DNA of 64,000 nt from Platynereis dumerilii (Eukaryota > Annelida > Polychaeta > Phyllodocida > Nereididae): positions 24,597,348-24,661,347 of the forward strand of contig JAPTHN010000014.1 of NCBI GenBank assembly GCA_026936325.1, in the 5' to 3' direction. The notes beneath the pieces were generated by a model. The model searched no databases. It was given only the letters and a program-made list of their open reading frames with translations, and had not been told where the DNA came from. Shown piece by piece: positions 1 through 10,084 of the stretch. The number at the start of each line of letters is the position of its first letter. Position 1 is the stretch's first letter. Position numbers and translations under genes: made by a program.

Positions 1-25
1 CTTTTAGATAAGATCTGCGCCAAAG

Positions 26-273
26 AAACTGTTCAGAATTGATGACTGGAATGGGGATGATGGGGAGATTTTTTGGAAGTGAATGTGGCGGTGTTGCATG
101 GGCATACCAGAGGACGAGAAATGGGGGGGGGTAGTTGCTCCCCAAAAATTTGGGAAAAGGCCGGACAAGGAGGCTAAGAATTCGATCATTAAATAAACAT
201 TATTGGAAATCAGTGATAAGGATGCCCGCAAAACTCCCCCCCCCCTTAGGTCTTAAATTCTGAATGGTTCCTG
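26..273. mobile_element. G-rich TIR MITE, copy A
   Basis: The left end (AACTGTTCAGAATTGATGAC) and the reverse complement of the right end (AGGAACCATTCAGAATTTAA) share the ATTCAGAATT core and lead into G-runs on the left and C-runs on the right. The same arrangement is seen at 37167-37573. The interior has no coding capacity. It is probably a non-autonomous DNA transposon; the superfamily is unknown and the exact ends are uncertain by a few bases. Confidence 0.5.
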
Positions 274-1815
274 AGTATATTATTTTTGCCAAGACAGAGC
301 AGCACATGATAACCTCCCAGACCAACAAATGAATGTGAGAGTGAATGAATTTGTTTTGTTGTAAAAGTGCTAAAACTGATAGCAGTTCTACAAAAAATCC
401 ATGCTTTATATATAGCTGGATATTGTAACTCTTTGATTTATTCAAAACATCAAACTGAATAATCAATGTTGAGCAACAATCTAACAGCTCATTGTGGATT
501 TGTAATGGTGTGATCAGTAAGGGTTCCAAGTGACACAGCTGAAACTGCGAATATACCAACTGTGAAATCATTATGCTGATACTGACATCACAAGAGCACT
601 GTGGCAGTTGAAAAGAACATGGCACACTAATTCGAGATCTGTAATAAAACAGGGTAAGCCTTTAATGACCTGGTTACAAGTGGTGGGGGATAAATGCATT
701 TATAGCATAAGGAGAACAACATTTGTTGCTTCAATTCCGAGCTCTCCCAAAGCTTATCTCTGTGTTTTTAGTGTTGTTTGTCCATAGAAAAATCTAAGGA
801 ACAAATAGAGGATAGGACCAACTCTCACAAATTTTTAATTTGAAAGCTTTCTGCGACTAACTAATTTAAGTGTAATGAAGCGCCTAAGCAAAGGGCTAGA
901 ACCTCGTGAAGATAATTTCAAAATGTCCAGTTGCTTTCAAGAAGTCACTTCAATGTTAGAAAATTGTTTGTTTTGACTGGGACAGAAAAGCTAATACAAC
1001 TCCAGTGTCTTGCATTGTTTTGCATATTCTAAGGTAAGCTCTTGACCTACAATGTTCAAGGATGCATCAAGATGTCAACATGACACTAACACTTTCAATC
1101 AACTAATGTGGCACCGTTTGTTGAAGAGAGTATCTACTCAAATGTGAATTCGGCTACTCTTCATCCAAAACTGTATAGCATTGCCATTCACCAACCAATG
1201 TTTCTATTTGATCGAAGACTGTCATTGTATGTTGCATAGATACTCAAAATGCAGTTGGCAGGTATACATATACTCAAAGGATTGATTTTTGAATACATTT
1301 TTTATTTATTTGTAACACATAGTGTATTACCTCGACTTGTGAAGCATAGTTCAGTTTTGCCTTTATTTTAATTTTTGTATGCTCATTACAAATTCCTGTC
1401 AGAAGTTGCTGCATGAAAAAAAGTACTCTGTAACAATAAAAGTTGCACTGAACAGACACTTTGTGTTTGTGTAGTGTAAAACCTATCAGCTGTGTGCAAG
1501 GGTGCCATAAGGTAACCACCTTCCTCTTTGATGTATGTTCCTTTGCAGCAATTTTTTCTTTTTTTTTTTTCACCCAGTAACCCCAAGGGTGGCATGCAAT
1601 ATAGCTGATCAACTAAATTCCAGTTAATAACTGATCCAGCCAAGTCAGGATCTGCCAAGACAAGTTTACAGTATGAGAGACAAATTTTATCATTTGGTAG
1701 TGAAAAAAAAGTTGTTGGAAATAAGTATTTTTAAACAGATCTGACTATTATTCATGAATGCACAAGAGTGCACTTGGCACATGATTATGTAAATTGACAC
1801 TGGCCAATCCCATGT
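274..1815. repeat. Array backbone, block a (first unit)
   Basis: From about 640 to 1570 this stretch aligns by eye with 8440-9300, including a shared run around TTTCAAAATGTCCAGTTGCT at about 920 and 8735. The offset of about 7.8 kb gives the array period. No open frame is conserved between the copies. From 274 to 640 I see nothing recognisable. Confidence 0.6.
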
Positions 1816-1823
1816 GAATTATC

Positions 1824-2084
1824 CATAGAAATACATAGAACGGACATGAGGCTCTGACAGATGAAGCAACCAAATCCACCATCTTGGAACTGGCCTGTAT
1901 CCTGACACAATGGTACCGTGATGTCACCAATAACAGTGATGTCACTTATAACAATGGCATGACGTCACATCATAATTAGTCTATTGTGACGTCATGTCTC
2001 AGGGCAGTTCCAATATGGCGGATTTGGTGACCTCATCTTGAGGTGGCTTCATACAACCTCATGTCTGTTCTATGTATTTCTATG
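1824..2084. mobile_element. CRE-bearing MITE, copy 1 (8-bp TSD)
   Basis: The element is 261 bp with terminal inverted repeats starting CATAGAAATACATAGAAC. It is flanked by an imperfect 8-bp target duplication, gaattatc (1816-1823) and ggattatc (2085-2092). The interior holds two perfect CRE/ATF palindromes TGACGTCA at 1960 and 1987 and several near-matches. The 8-bp duplication suggests hAT-like transposition, but the tip does not match the hAT consensus well. A second copy lies at 9700-9959. Confidence 0.8.
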
Positions 2085-2240
2085 GGATTATCAAAAAGAC
2101 TGTCCATTTTGAATGAAACTATAATAATAAGTACAAATATATATTAATGTTTATAAAATAATCAGAGATTTTGCAAGGAATAGCTATGCCCTCTACATCC
2201 CAATGCTGTTCATAAAGGTAGTATGACACGTATCATATCT

Positions 2241-2350
2241 AATGCTAAGTAATAGGACTGCCACAGGGTGTCGCTATTTCTCCTGTAATTTTTGTGACAG
2301 TCTCATTAGAAGAGCCCTGCTCTCATGCGAGGATGTCAAGCTGCATGATA
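2241..2350 (+). repeat. Conserved hairpin island, type I, copy 1
   Basis: The copy starts ATGCTAAGTAATAGGACTG, then a spacer, then the conserved core at 2289-2310 with one change (TCTC for TATC), then GAGCCCTGCTCTCATGC. The 5' arm has one substitution (CTGCCAC), which weakens the stem. Other type I copies lie at 9407, 18550, 22268, 47046, 54563 and 62177. Function is unknown. Confidence 0.6.
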
Positions 2351-2610
2351 TCATTTGTGCTCCAGCGACAAAAAGCATGCCGGGTGTGATTACATTTTTT
2401 TCATATCAGATGAGCAAAATTTATATGCAAGACAATGTTATTTAAATACTTTGAGCTGATTTGTAAAATGTACGGAACACAATTTATGTGTTGATAAAGG
2501 TAAAAACAAAATTATACTGACATTGGAGGAAAGTAGTACTATGTGGTGCCCATGTCCCGAAGACGTTCATCTGTCATAGACCTTTTAGTAGCATGCCTAA
2601 CAAGATCATC

Positions 2611-2755
2611 TACAGTGGTACCCGCATTATAAAAAAAGACCGCCTGTTGTAACACTGACTTGCTTATGTGACCCCCTTCCTCCAGCACGAAATGATATTT
2701 TTAGCGCAATTTGCACCTCCATGGGAAACCTCTTCATAATGCAGAGACCACAGTA
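2611..2755 (-). mobile_element. TA-flanked MITE (CAGTGGTCCC family), diverged copy
   Basis: It begins TACAGTGGTACCCGCATTAT and ends GCAGAGACCACAGTA, a diverged terminal inverted repeat with TA at each end. The interior matches the family members at 50051 and 55382 in reverse orientation (GACC, CTTCCTCC and GCACC blocks). TA duplication and the tip suggest a Tc1/mariner/pogo-type non-autonomous element. Confidence 0.6.
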
Positions 2756-2984
2756 TATTTGTCCGGGTATTAGACAGCTTCACAATATTTACATACAGAT
2801 TGGGCCACACAATATGTAGGATTTGAACTACAAGATATATTTACCTTTGCAAACATCTCAGAGTTCAGGAACTAGTAGACATAAAACGTAAATGATATTC
2901 TTTCCAACCTTACTGCATCTGTTTTTTTCATACACTAGATAATGTAAAAATGTTTTTAAAAGTAACATCCTATCCATCTAGCTC

Positions 2985-3075
2985 TTATCTTCTAGTTTCT
3001 GTAAACATTTTAAAAGTTTAATCTCATTGCAGAAGTTTCAACTGAGCCATCAGCCACTTGTTATGTTTGTAGAGA
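2985..3075 (+). repeat. Array backbone, partial block e
   Basis: A short match to the start of block e, for example GTAAACATTTTAAAAG followed by TTGCAGAAGTTTCAA, as at 5795-5860 and 20885-20935. The rest of the block is absent here. The stretches 2756-2984 and 3076-3233 show nothing recognisable. Confidence 0.4.
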
Positions 3076-3233
3076 CAGTATCAGCAGTGAGACGATTTTA
3101 AATCTCAAATGGTTTTACCAACCAACAGAGAGGCAGATCTTTTACGGATCTTTTTTTAATTTTTTATTGCAATTTCCTTGTCCAGTGCCTTCATTGAAAC
3201 ACGCTTTAAATAGACCTGGCTAATTTAAAATCA

Positions 3234-3436
3234 TACACTGTAAAATTTGAAATTTTGAGTCAGCTCCATTGAGATAGTTGCACAATTTGTTTGAGCTGAG
3301 ATAGCTTGTTGTTTTGAGTAATGGCAATCTTTCTGTTGTCATAACTTAAAACAACAAGCTTTGACAGCTCAAAAGAATTGTGCAACCATATCACTCAATC
3401 ATTTGAGCTGACTTAAAATTCAAATATTACAGTGTA
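3234..3436. mobile_element. Palindromic TA MITE (CACTGTAAAA type)
   Basis: It starts TACACTGTAAAATTTGAAAT and ends with the inverted TTCAAATATTACAGTGTA. Longer inverted blocks pair inside (GAGTCAGCTC with GAGCTGACTT, and AACAACAAGC with GCTTGTTGTT), so the whole can form a long hairpin. TA at both ends fits TA target duplication. There is no coding capacity. Confidence 0.75.
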
Positions 3437-3469
3437 GTGACATTGATGATGGAACAGTGCAAATAAAAA

Positions 3470-3820
3470 TGCCATTAATTCTGATAATCTGGATCTCAAA
3501 ATTGGTCAATTGAGGAAGAACAGTGTTGCCATGTATTCCCAAATTCGTGGTGCCTAGAATTCAAAAGATTTTAGCCTCATTATTCAAAAATGTCATTGCT
3601 AAATTATGTCCTCCCTACTGTTGCAACTGTAGTAATCTATCATGCTGATGGGTAGTTTTCCATTTACTTGAAAAACTGTCTCATAAATCCCTCACAGTTA
3701 GATTGATAATTTGTAACTGTGTTGATTAATCATGTTGATCCATCCCCCTTTTAATTCTCTCACTAGTGCAGGTTATTGTGGATGTTTGCATTGGTATGGA
3801 GATGATTTAAAGCAACACCT
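3470..3820 (+). repeat. Array backbone, block b (first unit)
   Basis: Aligns with 9530-9691 plus 9960-10085, where a MITE splits the copy. The segment GTCTCATAAATCCCTCACAG at about 3681-3702 is the empty version of that insertion site. Confidence 0.6.
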
Positions 3821-3947
3821 AATTAATTCAAATTTGAAAGGATAACCTTTTTTTCACAATGTTTTTTTAATTGCCCAGATAGTCCAAAAGTTAATAAATT
3901 CACAAAATTGTCTGCCCAAAAGTACATTAAAAATAGATTTTCATAAA

Positions 3948-3982
3948 TTGGGGGGGGGGGGGCTGCACACCCCCCCCCCCAG
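3948..3982. repeat. Poly-G / poly-C inverted repeat
   Basis: A run of about 14 G, then CTGCACAC, then a run of about 12 C. The two homopolymers can pair into a very stable hairpin, or the G-run could form a quadruplex. Length may be unreliable because such runs are hard to sequence. The flanks resemble the C-rich arm of the G-rich MITE near 235. Confidence 0.6.
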
Positions 3983-4079
3983 GACCCCCGCCTCCTTTAG
4001 GTAAGATCTCGGACAAATACAATGAATAAAACCCAGCAACTGATTATTGGAACAACAAAGCAAGACCACCACAGCCAGG

Positions 4080-4760
4080 AGAAAGAAAGGTGTACACATT
4101 TTTAACAAACATTCTGCAATATGCTAAACATCAATTCCATTAGTAAATAAGAGCTCACATCAACAGTCAACAAGGCCCGTGACACCATTTTATTCTGCTT
4201 TCACGCAGAAAGTGCTACATTAGCAAATTGGAAATTGTATAACTGGGATGCTGACAAGTTTGTTATTCTTTGAAAATGCCATGGTCCTTTCTTTTCCAAT
4301 TTGTAGTGGATTGAATTGCAAGACAAAGAGGTTGAATAAGTAAAACTGCATGTCATGACAGAACAAGTGAAAAACAATGATGACCATGTCACTTTCATTT
4401 AGACTTTTCGCAAAATGCAAATGTTAAAAGTGCAAAGCGATTTATTTCAAGAAACAGAAAATTCCGTTTTAAAGAAACGTCTTTACCGCACAAAGTATTT
4501 CACCAGGTTCTTATTTTCCATTTTAATTAACATTCTTATCAACTAGACAGGTTTATTGCTTGACTTGGACATAAAACATCTGACAAGTTATTAAATGGGG
4601 AAAACTTTAAGTGAATTTCAAGTTGTTTAATTATAAACAGTAAAAAGATAAATAATTTCCCAAGGTTTAAAGGCTAACATTACATAATGATGGCCTCACG
4701 GGGACATAACAAATTTTCGCCATGCAAAATTAAGATGGTATCAACATGCTGGGAAATAAT
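4080..4760 (+). repeat. Array backbone, blocks c and d (first unit)
   Basis: Block c (4080-4300) matches 11690-11930, with a shared core CTACATTAGCAAATTGGAAA. Block d (4540-4760) matches 23090-23260, with a shared TTCAAGTTGTTTAATTA-like run. No conserved reading frame is seen. Between them nothing else is recognisable. Confidence 0.5.
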
Positions 4761-4869
4761 TCATTCAAAAACAAACAATGAGGCATGGCAGATTTTTTGA
4801 TATAACTATTGAATGTATGCTGTTGCTTTCCTTCATAAATCCTCAAGCTGAAACAAATTTTTGTACAAT

Positions 4870-5110
4870 TTCTTGGAAATGGCATTTTTCATATCATATA
4901 TGGGATTGCTGGAAGCATCGTGCCTGGAGCAGAGTAATGCATCTGTCACGATGTGGAGACATTTTCACGCAATTTTTGTGACAGTATCATTAGACGAGGT
5001 TTGCTCTCAGGCAGCTTTAGGTGTCAGGCTGCAAAATGGGATCGGTTGTACTGAATCGGTTTCTTGATATTGCTGGGATTTGAAGGCAAATGTATCAGAA
5101 ATTGAGATAT
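4870..5110 (+). repeat. Conserved hairpin island, type II, copy 1
   Basis: Begins in the type II leader (TGGCATTTTTCATATCATAT), then GAGTAATGCATCTGTCACG, the identical core at 4973-4994, and the type II tail with GACGAGGTTTGCTCTCAGGC. CTGTCAC can pair with GTGACAG, and TAATG with CATTA across an internal loop. Other type II copies lie at 12425, 20225, 25065 and 49285. Confidence 0.6.
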
Positions 5111-5244
5111 TTTTGAGAACAAGTAAAATATCATCCTATTGAACTCAATGAAATAAATTATCTGACGTTGTTATGCAAACAATGGGCAGCTATTGTTTGT
5201 GTCATGACCTCACAATGGGCAGCCGGTGACGTCACAACAAACTG

Positions 5245-5353
5245 CCCTGTCAGCTTGCCTCGGTGGTCCGGTGTCGGCCCGGCGTCGGTCCGATGTCAGC
5301 AGTATCGGACCGGCTTTGGGCCGACGTTGGGCCGCCGAGGCACGCTGATAGGG
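5245..5353. repeat. GC-rich imperfect hairpin, 109 bp
   Basis: Arms run from CCCTGTCAGC to GCTGATAGGG. Blocks such as TGCCTCGG/CCGAGGCA, GTCGGCCC/GGGCCGAC and CGGTCCGAT/ATCGGACCG pair in order around a short loop GTCAGCAGT. It is strikingly GC-rich compared with its AT-rich surroundings. A CRE palindrome TGACGTCA lies just upstream at 5227. It is probably a MITE or its core. Confidence 0.7.
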
Positions 5354-5399
5354 TGCTGCCTCCTAACTTGGGAGAATTTGAAGTTATCAAACTAAAATT

Positions 5400-5530
5400 T
5401 AGTAAAAAACCACTGATAAGAGCATTGTGGGATACAAATAAAACCCCATAACAGCATAGTTCACAGCTACGAACCTCATTCATGTCATGTCTGCCTTCTG
5501 AATAACACTCATCCTTTGGACTCGTGTTTA
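5400..5530. repeat. Dispersed repeat with GTTCAC-GAAC hairpin
   Basis: TTGTGGGATACAAATA and the following GTTCACAGCTACGAACCTCA resemble 11260-11350, which lies before rather than after a type II island. It is therefore not a collinear array block and is more likely a dispersed element. The superfamily is unknown. Confidence 0.4.
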
Positions 5531-5759
5531 TTCAGAGCCGACCTGACACTCATGATGTTCATAACTGTGAACAAAATTTTGTCATGTGGTTTCATTATAC
5601 TAACTTTAATTTCTCATTTTTCACTTGCCAGAGAGTTATTTTTGCAATAGTCAAATCTCTTATTGTCTTGTTGTCTTGGTTTTTGGGAATGTCGGCTATT
5701 GCCGTGACCTGAGTCTCTTATATTACAAGCATAAGAGACTTTACTACTTTGCAAAGCTA

Positions 5760-6740
5760 ACTCCTTCTAGAAACCAGAAAAGCTCTTAAATCAACTTGAA
5801 AGTTCTGGAAACATTTTAGTTTGGAAGAAAATTTTATTGCAGAAGTTTCAATTGGATCACCAGGCAGTCTCTGTCCACTCAAAACTTTGAATTACTATGA
5901 ACTGTGAGATTCTAAATGTGTCTAATAACCATTTATAAATCTTATCCTTTTTAGCACTTCTCACTTCACAGTATTTTCTAGCACAAAAATATACCTTGAG
6001 GAAATGTGTTTTATATTGTAATTTTTCCCAAACTATTGCTGTCCTTGCCTCCTTGGAAGGCTCCTTCTCCCAGCAAATGTATCCTTCTAATTTATGTAAC
6101 ATAGCGACATTGTCCCCGTTATATTCAGGAGTACTAAAGTCGCAAGTCTTCTACCAAAATGTCAGCTGCCATGACACTCCCTCCAGTCTCTTTGTTCATA
6201 ACTCAGGATATTGGAATTCCAAAGCCCAGCACATGTTGCATCTCATATCACACTCATACATTCATACTACAATGTTTTTTCCAAACAAGAAACTATAAAC
6301 AGTCTCACACATTTGACTTTCATGCGACAATATTTTTTGACCTGCATATATATTGGATGAGGATAATTTTTCTATTTCCAGCGGGTAGCCTATAACTGTC
6401 TTATGTGCGAGCCGAATATACAAATTATCACTAAGTTATTGTCAGCAGAATGTTCATAACTTTTTGACGAAAGTTAATCCAACAGGTGCTGGAATATTTT
6501 TTATTAAACTTTGTTCCAATCATGAACTTCTGCCAAAGAATCAATGTCATCTAAGTTTTGTTTTACAACATCAGACAGCTGGAAATACACAGGACATTGA
6601 TAATGGAAGCAATCAGGAAAGATAAATAGTTCATAACTATTAATAGACTGTTCCCCGCAGAAAGGACGAGACAGGAAAGGCATGTTTATTTTAAAAAAAA
6701 TCATCTTTGGAAGTGCTTGCCAGTTGGCATTCAAATGATC
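5760..6740 (+). repeat. Array backbone, blocks e, f and g (first unit)
   Basis: Block e (5760-6135) carries AACTGTGAGATTCTAAATGT; block f (6160-6530) carries the tract around 6170-6240; block g (6580-6740) carries ATAGTTCATAACTATTAATA, itself a small hairpin. The same three blocks in the same order occupy 13060-14235. Block e recurs at 20830 and 31600, block g at 36925. Confidence 0.65.
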
Positions 6741-6863
6741 TCACATCTAACTTTCGACAAAGATCGAAAAGAGTTTCCTTTGTTCTTACAAGAATCGAGT
6801 GATTGATTGATTCTTTGGCACTGAAGATTTTTTAGTAACCGTCAATTATCTTAAAGCATTTGT

Positions 6864-7068
6864 GGGGGGAGGGTTGGTCTAGCGGCAGCATGCTGGGCTT
6901 CCAATTGCTTGGTCCGGGGTTTGAATCCAGCTCTTGCCGGTCACTTGGGCTTATGTTGGTCGACTGTTTCAATCATCCTTCATCTCATTGCCGTGTCCTC
7001 CTCCTGTCCTAATTAGCCTACAAAATGCATAAATGGAGGATGTAAAGCCCCGATCATCCATCCATCTG
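6864..7068 (+). repeat. tRNA-derived SINE, copy 1
   Basis: A box-like TGGTCTAGCGGCAGCATGCT and B box-like GGTTTGAATCC lie about 35 bp apart, as in the tRNA head of a SINE. The body ends GATGTAAAGCCCCGATCATC followed by short ATCC repeats. The body matches 28911-29108. The B box has a T for C change (GGTTTGAATCC), so this copy is probably transcriptionally dead. Confidence 0.8.
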
Positions 7069-7249
7069 ACTGCATTTTCGGGATCATAATTTTTGACAAT
7101 TTTCTTCTGGTCTAGTCATATTGTCAGGCCATTTCACAGACACTTAGAAAAATAATATGTAAATGGCACTGCCATGAAATTCGCGCAGCATTGTCATAGA
7201 ACTACTGCATTATTTATAACATTCTTTTTAAAGGACTGGTTAAATTGGC

Positions 7250-7384
7250 AGATAGATAAGATTAGATGGTTAAGATCAGATCTATAGATAAGATTAGATA
7301 GATAGATAGATAGATAGATAATTAGATATTAGATAAATAAGATAAATAGATAAATAGATAAATAGATAAATAGATAAATAGACA
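7250..7384. repeat. GATA / AATAGATA microsatellite
   Basis: Successive GATA and then GATAAATA repeats. Nothing else is visible between 7069 and 7250. Confidence 0.9.
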
Positions 7385-8400
7385 GATTGCACTAAATTGT
7401 CAATGTTACATAACTGAGATCAATAAAACCATAGCTATTCAGAGGTGATTGTTTATTATTAGACTGTTACATAATTTGTTGATAGTTAATGAAGATTATG
7501 TAACCTTAAGTGTTGTTATGATTTCTTACTTGGTGATCTATTTTAAAAGTCATTAACATTTGTATTGAATTTTAATTTTTATTCACTTCTGGCAATCAGG
7601 TGGTTTGGAAATAATTATTTCCAATGTTGATACACATGTTGACTTAAATCCCTGAAATATGTCATTGGAGGTTGTTACAGGACAAGACTGAAATTCAAAA
7701 TCTATTTTGGAATTTATTTAACATATTTTAATTATTTACCAAACTAAACTGTGACTAAACTACTAGTTCCACTTTTATGGTACTACAGGCACTTCCTGTT
7801 CAGGCAGTCACTACAGACAGGAGCACCACGCTGAATGAGCTGTCCTTGTGCTAAGTGAGCTTCGCTCATGGCTGCCTTCGGCAGCCATGAGCAGCGCTCA
7901 TATAATACTATTATCTCAATATCCTTATCTCTCAGTTTGTGATTTTAATATAGTTCAACAGCATAGAAAATAACTTGAGATTCCACGTAAGTATGACAAG
8001 GACTGTAATCTAAATTTTGTTATTATTTGCAAGCTACAAAGTCTTTAAAAGTTGAAATATGTGGTAATATGTGACTGGGCTCAGGAGGTTCCTAAAAGGT
8101 TGTATTCTTTATCATAGGGTGGTTCCTCGATAGCAGCCATTTTTTGGCCTTGGAGGAATCTCCCTACATGATGAAAGTTTTTTTTGTTTGTTTTTCTTTT
8201 GTATAAATGTGTGATTTGCCCCTATAAATGAATGAGTATATAGGCCTATGTATTTTCATTATGTAAATAAATGTCTATTGTCTGTCTGTCTTTCTGTCTG
8301 CCCAATAGTGGGAGATAAGAGCATTCATGGCATTAGTGGAAAAAATTGTCACTTCACTTTCTAGCTCTTCCAAAGCTTTTGTTTATATGGTTTACTCTCT
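7385..8400. other. Intergenic stretch with a 45-bp cruciform
   Basis: Most of this stretch holds nothing recognisable. At 7856-7900 three overlapping hairpins occur: TGAGC-TTC-GCTCA, then the 13-bp arms GCTCATGGCTGCC-TTC-GGCAGCCATGAGC, then TGAGC-AGC-GCTCA. Near 8280 a CTGT-rich tract follows ATAAATGTCTATTG, like the 3' tail of a truncated retroelement. Confidence 0.6.
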
Positions 8401-8466
8401 GACACATCCACAAATGCCTGTTGAAACATCCACTAATGCCAGTTGACACATTTGCTAATGCCAATG
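8401..8466. repeat. 22-bp minisatellite, three units
   Basis: Three consecutive 22-bp units, GACACATCCACAAATGCCTG+TT and variants, end in a partial fourth. It lies just before block a of the second unit. Confidence 0.7.
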
Positions 8467-8499
8467 GACACAAAGTAAGCCACTAATGACCTGGCATTA

Positions 8500-9330
8500 G
8501 CAGAACTACATCTATCCCTTTGTATCATTAAGGGACCTACATTTGTCACTTAATTTTCCAGTTCTCCCAAAGCTAAACTTTGTTTTTAAAGTCGCTTCTC
8601 TCCTGAATGGTCTAGGGATGTTTTTTGGAGATAACTAACTCTAGCATTTTGTACTTCGAGATCTTTCTTTAACTAAATGAATAAAGTGCAACAGAGCACA
8701 CAAAGCATGGGGCTAAGACATCATACAGGCCATTTCAAAATGTCCAGTTGCTTTCAGAAAGTCACTTCAATGTTAGTAAATGTATTTGGTTAGGCTGGGA
8801 CAGAATAGCTAATACCACTGCAGTGTCTTGCCTTGTTTTGCATATTTTAAGGCCAAGACCAACAATTTTCAAGGGTACATCAAGACGTCAACACACTAAC
8901 ACTTCCAATCAACTAATGTGGTGCTGGTTTATTGTAGAGTGTATCTACTCAAGTGAATAAATAGACTTAACATAATGACCTTCTCCCTATCCAGTATTTA
9001 ATTCTATACTGTGATGGCTGCTTTAGCAACTAGTGTTCCTGTTTGACTTTATTTTATTGTTGCATGGATACTACATTTAGTAGAAACTTGAAGGAATGTG
9101 TTTGCAAAACATTTGAAATGAGTAACAAATGTTTCACCTCGACTTTGAGGCATAGTTTAATTTTCACATGTTCATTACATAATCTGATCACAACCAGATG
9201 CGCAATAAAAATGTCCTTCGTAGGAGCTCTATCTAACAATAAAAGCTCCACTGAACAGACATTTTCTTTGGCTCATTGCTGGTTTCTAAGGAATGTCTCG
9301 GCCCTCTTCGTCATCCTACTACCATTATGA
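8500..9330 (+). repeat. Array backbone, block a (second unit)
   Basis: Homologous to 700-1570, with shared runs such as TCTTGC-TTGTTTTGCATATT and AACAATAAAAG-TGCACTGAACAGACA-like tracts. No conserved reading frame. Confidence 0.6.
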
Positions 9331-9406
9331 CTAGACACTCCAAACTTTAGGCACATCCCAGATCTAATCCTAAGTGGGATTGTAAGGTGTAATTATTCCC
9401 CAGGAC

Positions 9407-9490
9407 TATAATTTGTGTGACAGTATCATTAGAAGAGCCCTGCTGTCATGAGAGATTGTCAAACTGAATGATATCTGTGTTCCAGTGACA
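9407..9490 (+). repeat. Conserved hairpin island, type I, copy 2 (5' arm degraded)
   Basis: The core ACAGTATCATTAGA is intact (ends 9433) and the type I tail AGAGCCCTGCTGTCATG is present, but the CTGTCAC 5' arm is missing. This copy cannot form the stem. Confidence 0.5.
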
Positions 9491-9529
9491 AGCAACACGC
9501 CAAGTGTGATGCTGTGTTTTTTTTCGTGA

Positions 9530-9691
9530 ACAATGTTGTCACTCAAATTCACCAAATTCATCTGGCATCGAGGCGATTTTGGTCTCATCGCTCAAGCGCG
9601 CCATTGCTGTAAATGATGTCCTCCCTCTTGAAGCAACTGGAGTCATCTATCATGTTGAACGATTGGTTCCAATTTGCTTAAAGCTTTGTCT
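9530..9691 (+). repeat. Array backbone, block b (second unit, left half)
   Basis: Homologous to 3510-3690. The right half of the block continues after the MITE at 9960-10085. Confidence 0.55.
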
Positions 9692-9699
9692 CATATGAA

Positions 9700-9959
9700 C
9701 ATAGAAATACATAGAAGGGACATGAGGCTCTGGCAGATGAAGCAACCAAATCCACCATCTTGGAACTGCCCTGAATATTGGCACAATGGACCGTGACGTC
9801 ACCAATAACTGTGATGTCACTTATAACAATGGCATGACGTCACATCATAATTAGACTATTGTGACGTCATGTCTCAGGGCAGTTCCAATATGGCAGATTT
9901 GGTGAGCTCATCTTGAGGTGGCATCATACAGCCTCATGTCCGTTCTATGTATTTCTATG
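9700..9959. mobile_element. CRE-bearing MITE, copy 2 (perfect 8-bp TSD)
   Basis: A 260-bp element with CATAGAAATACATAGAAG / TTCTATGTATTTCTATG ends. It is flanked by a perfect 8-bp duplication catatgaa (9692-9699 and 9960-9967). The array copy at 3681-3702 lacks the insertion and reads straight through, confirming both ends. The interior holds three perfect TGACGTCA sites at 9794, 9835 and 9862. Confidence 0.9.
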
Positions 9960-10084
9960 CATATGAATCTCTCACAGCGTGATAAATAATTTTGTAACTT
10001 TGTGGATGAATCATGTTCATTCATCCTCCTCCCCTTCATTCTTTAATTCTGGGTATTGAGGATGTTGCAATAGTAACGAGGTGT

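Noticed and set aside
200-625. 141-residue minus-strand frame at the window start
   Set aside because: Overlaps a MITE arm, ends in a C-run-coded peptide and has no domain; a chance frame.
6870-6945. Functional tRNA gene
   Set aside because: The head has tRNA-like promoter boxes but no acceptor stem and is joined to a SINE body; the same holds at 28911 and 23700.
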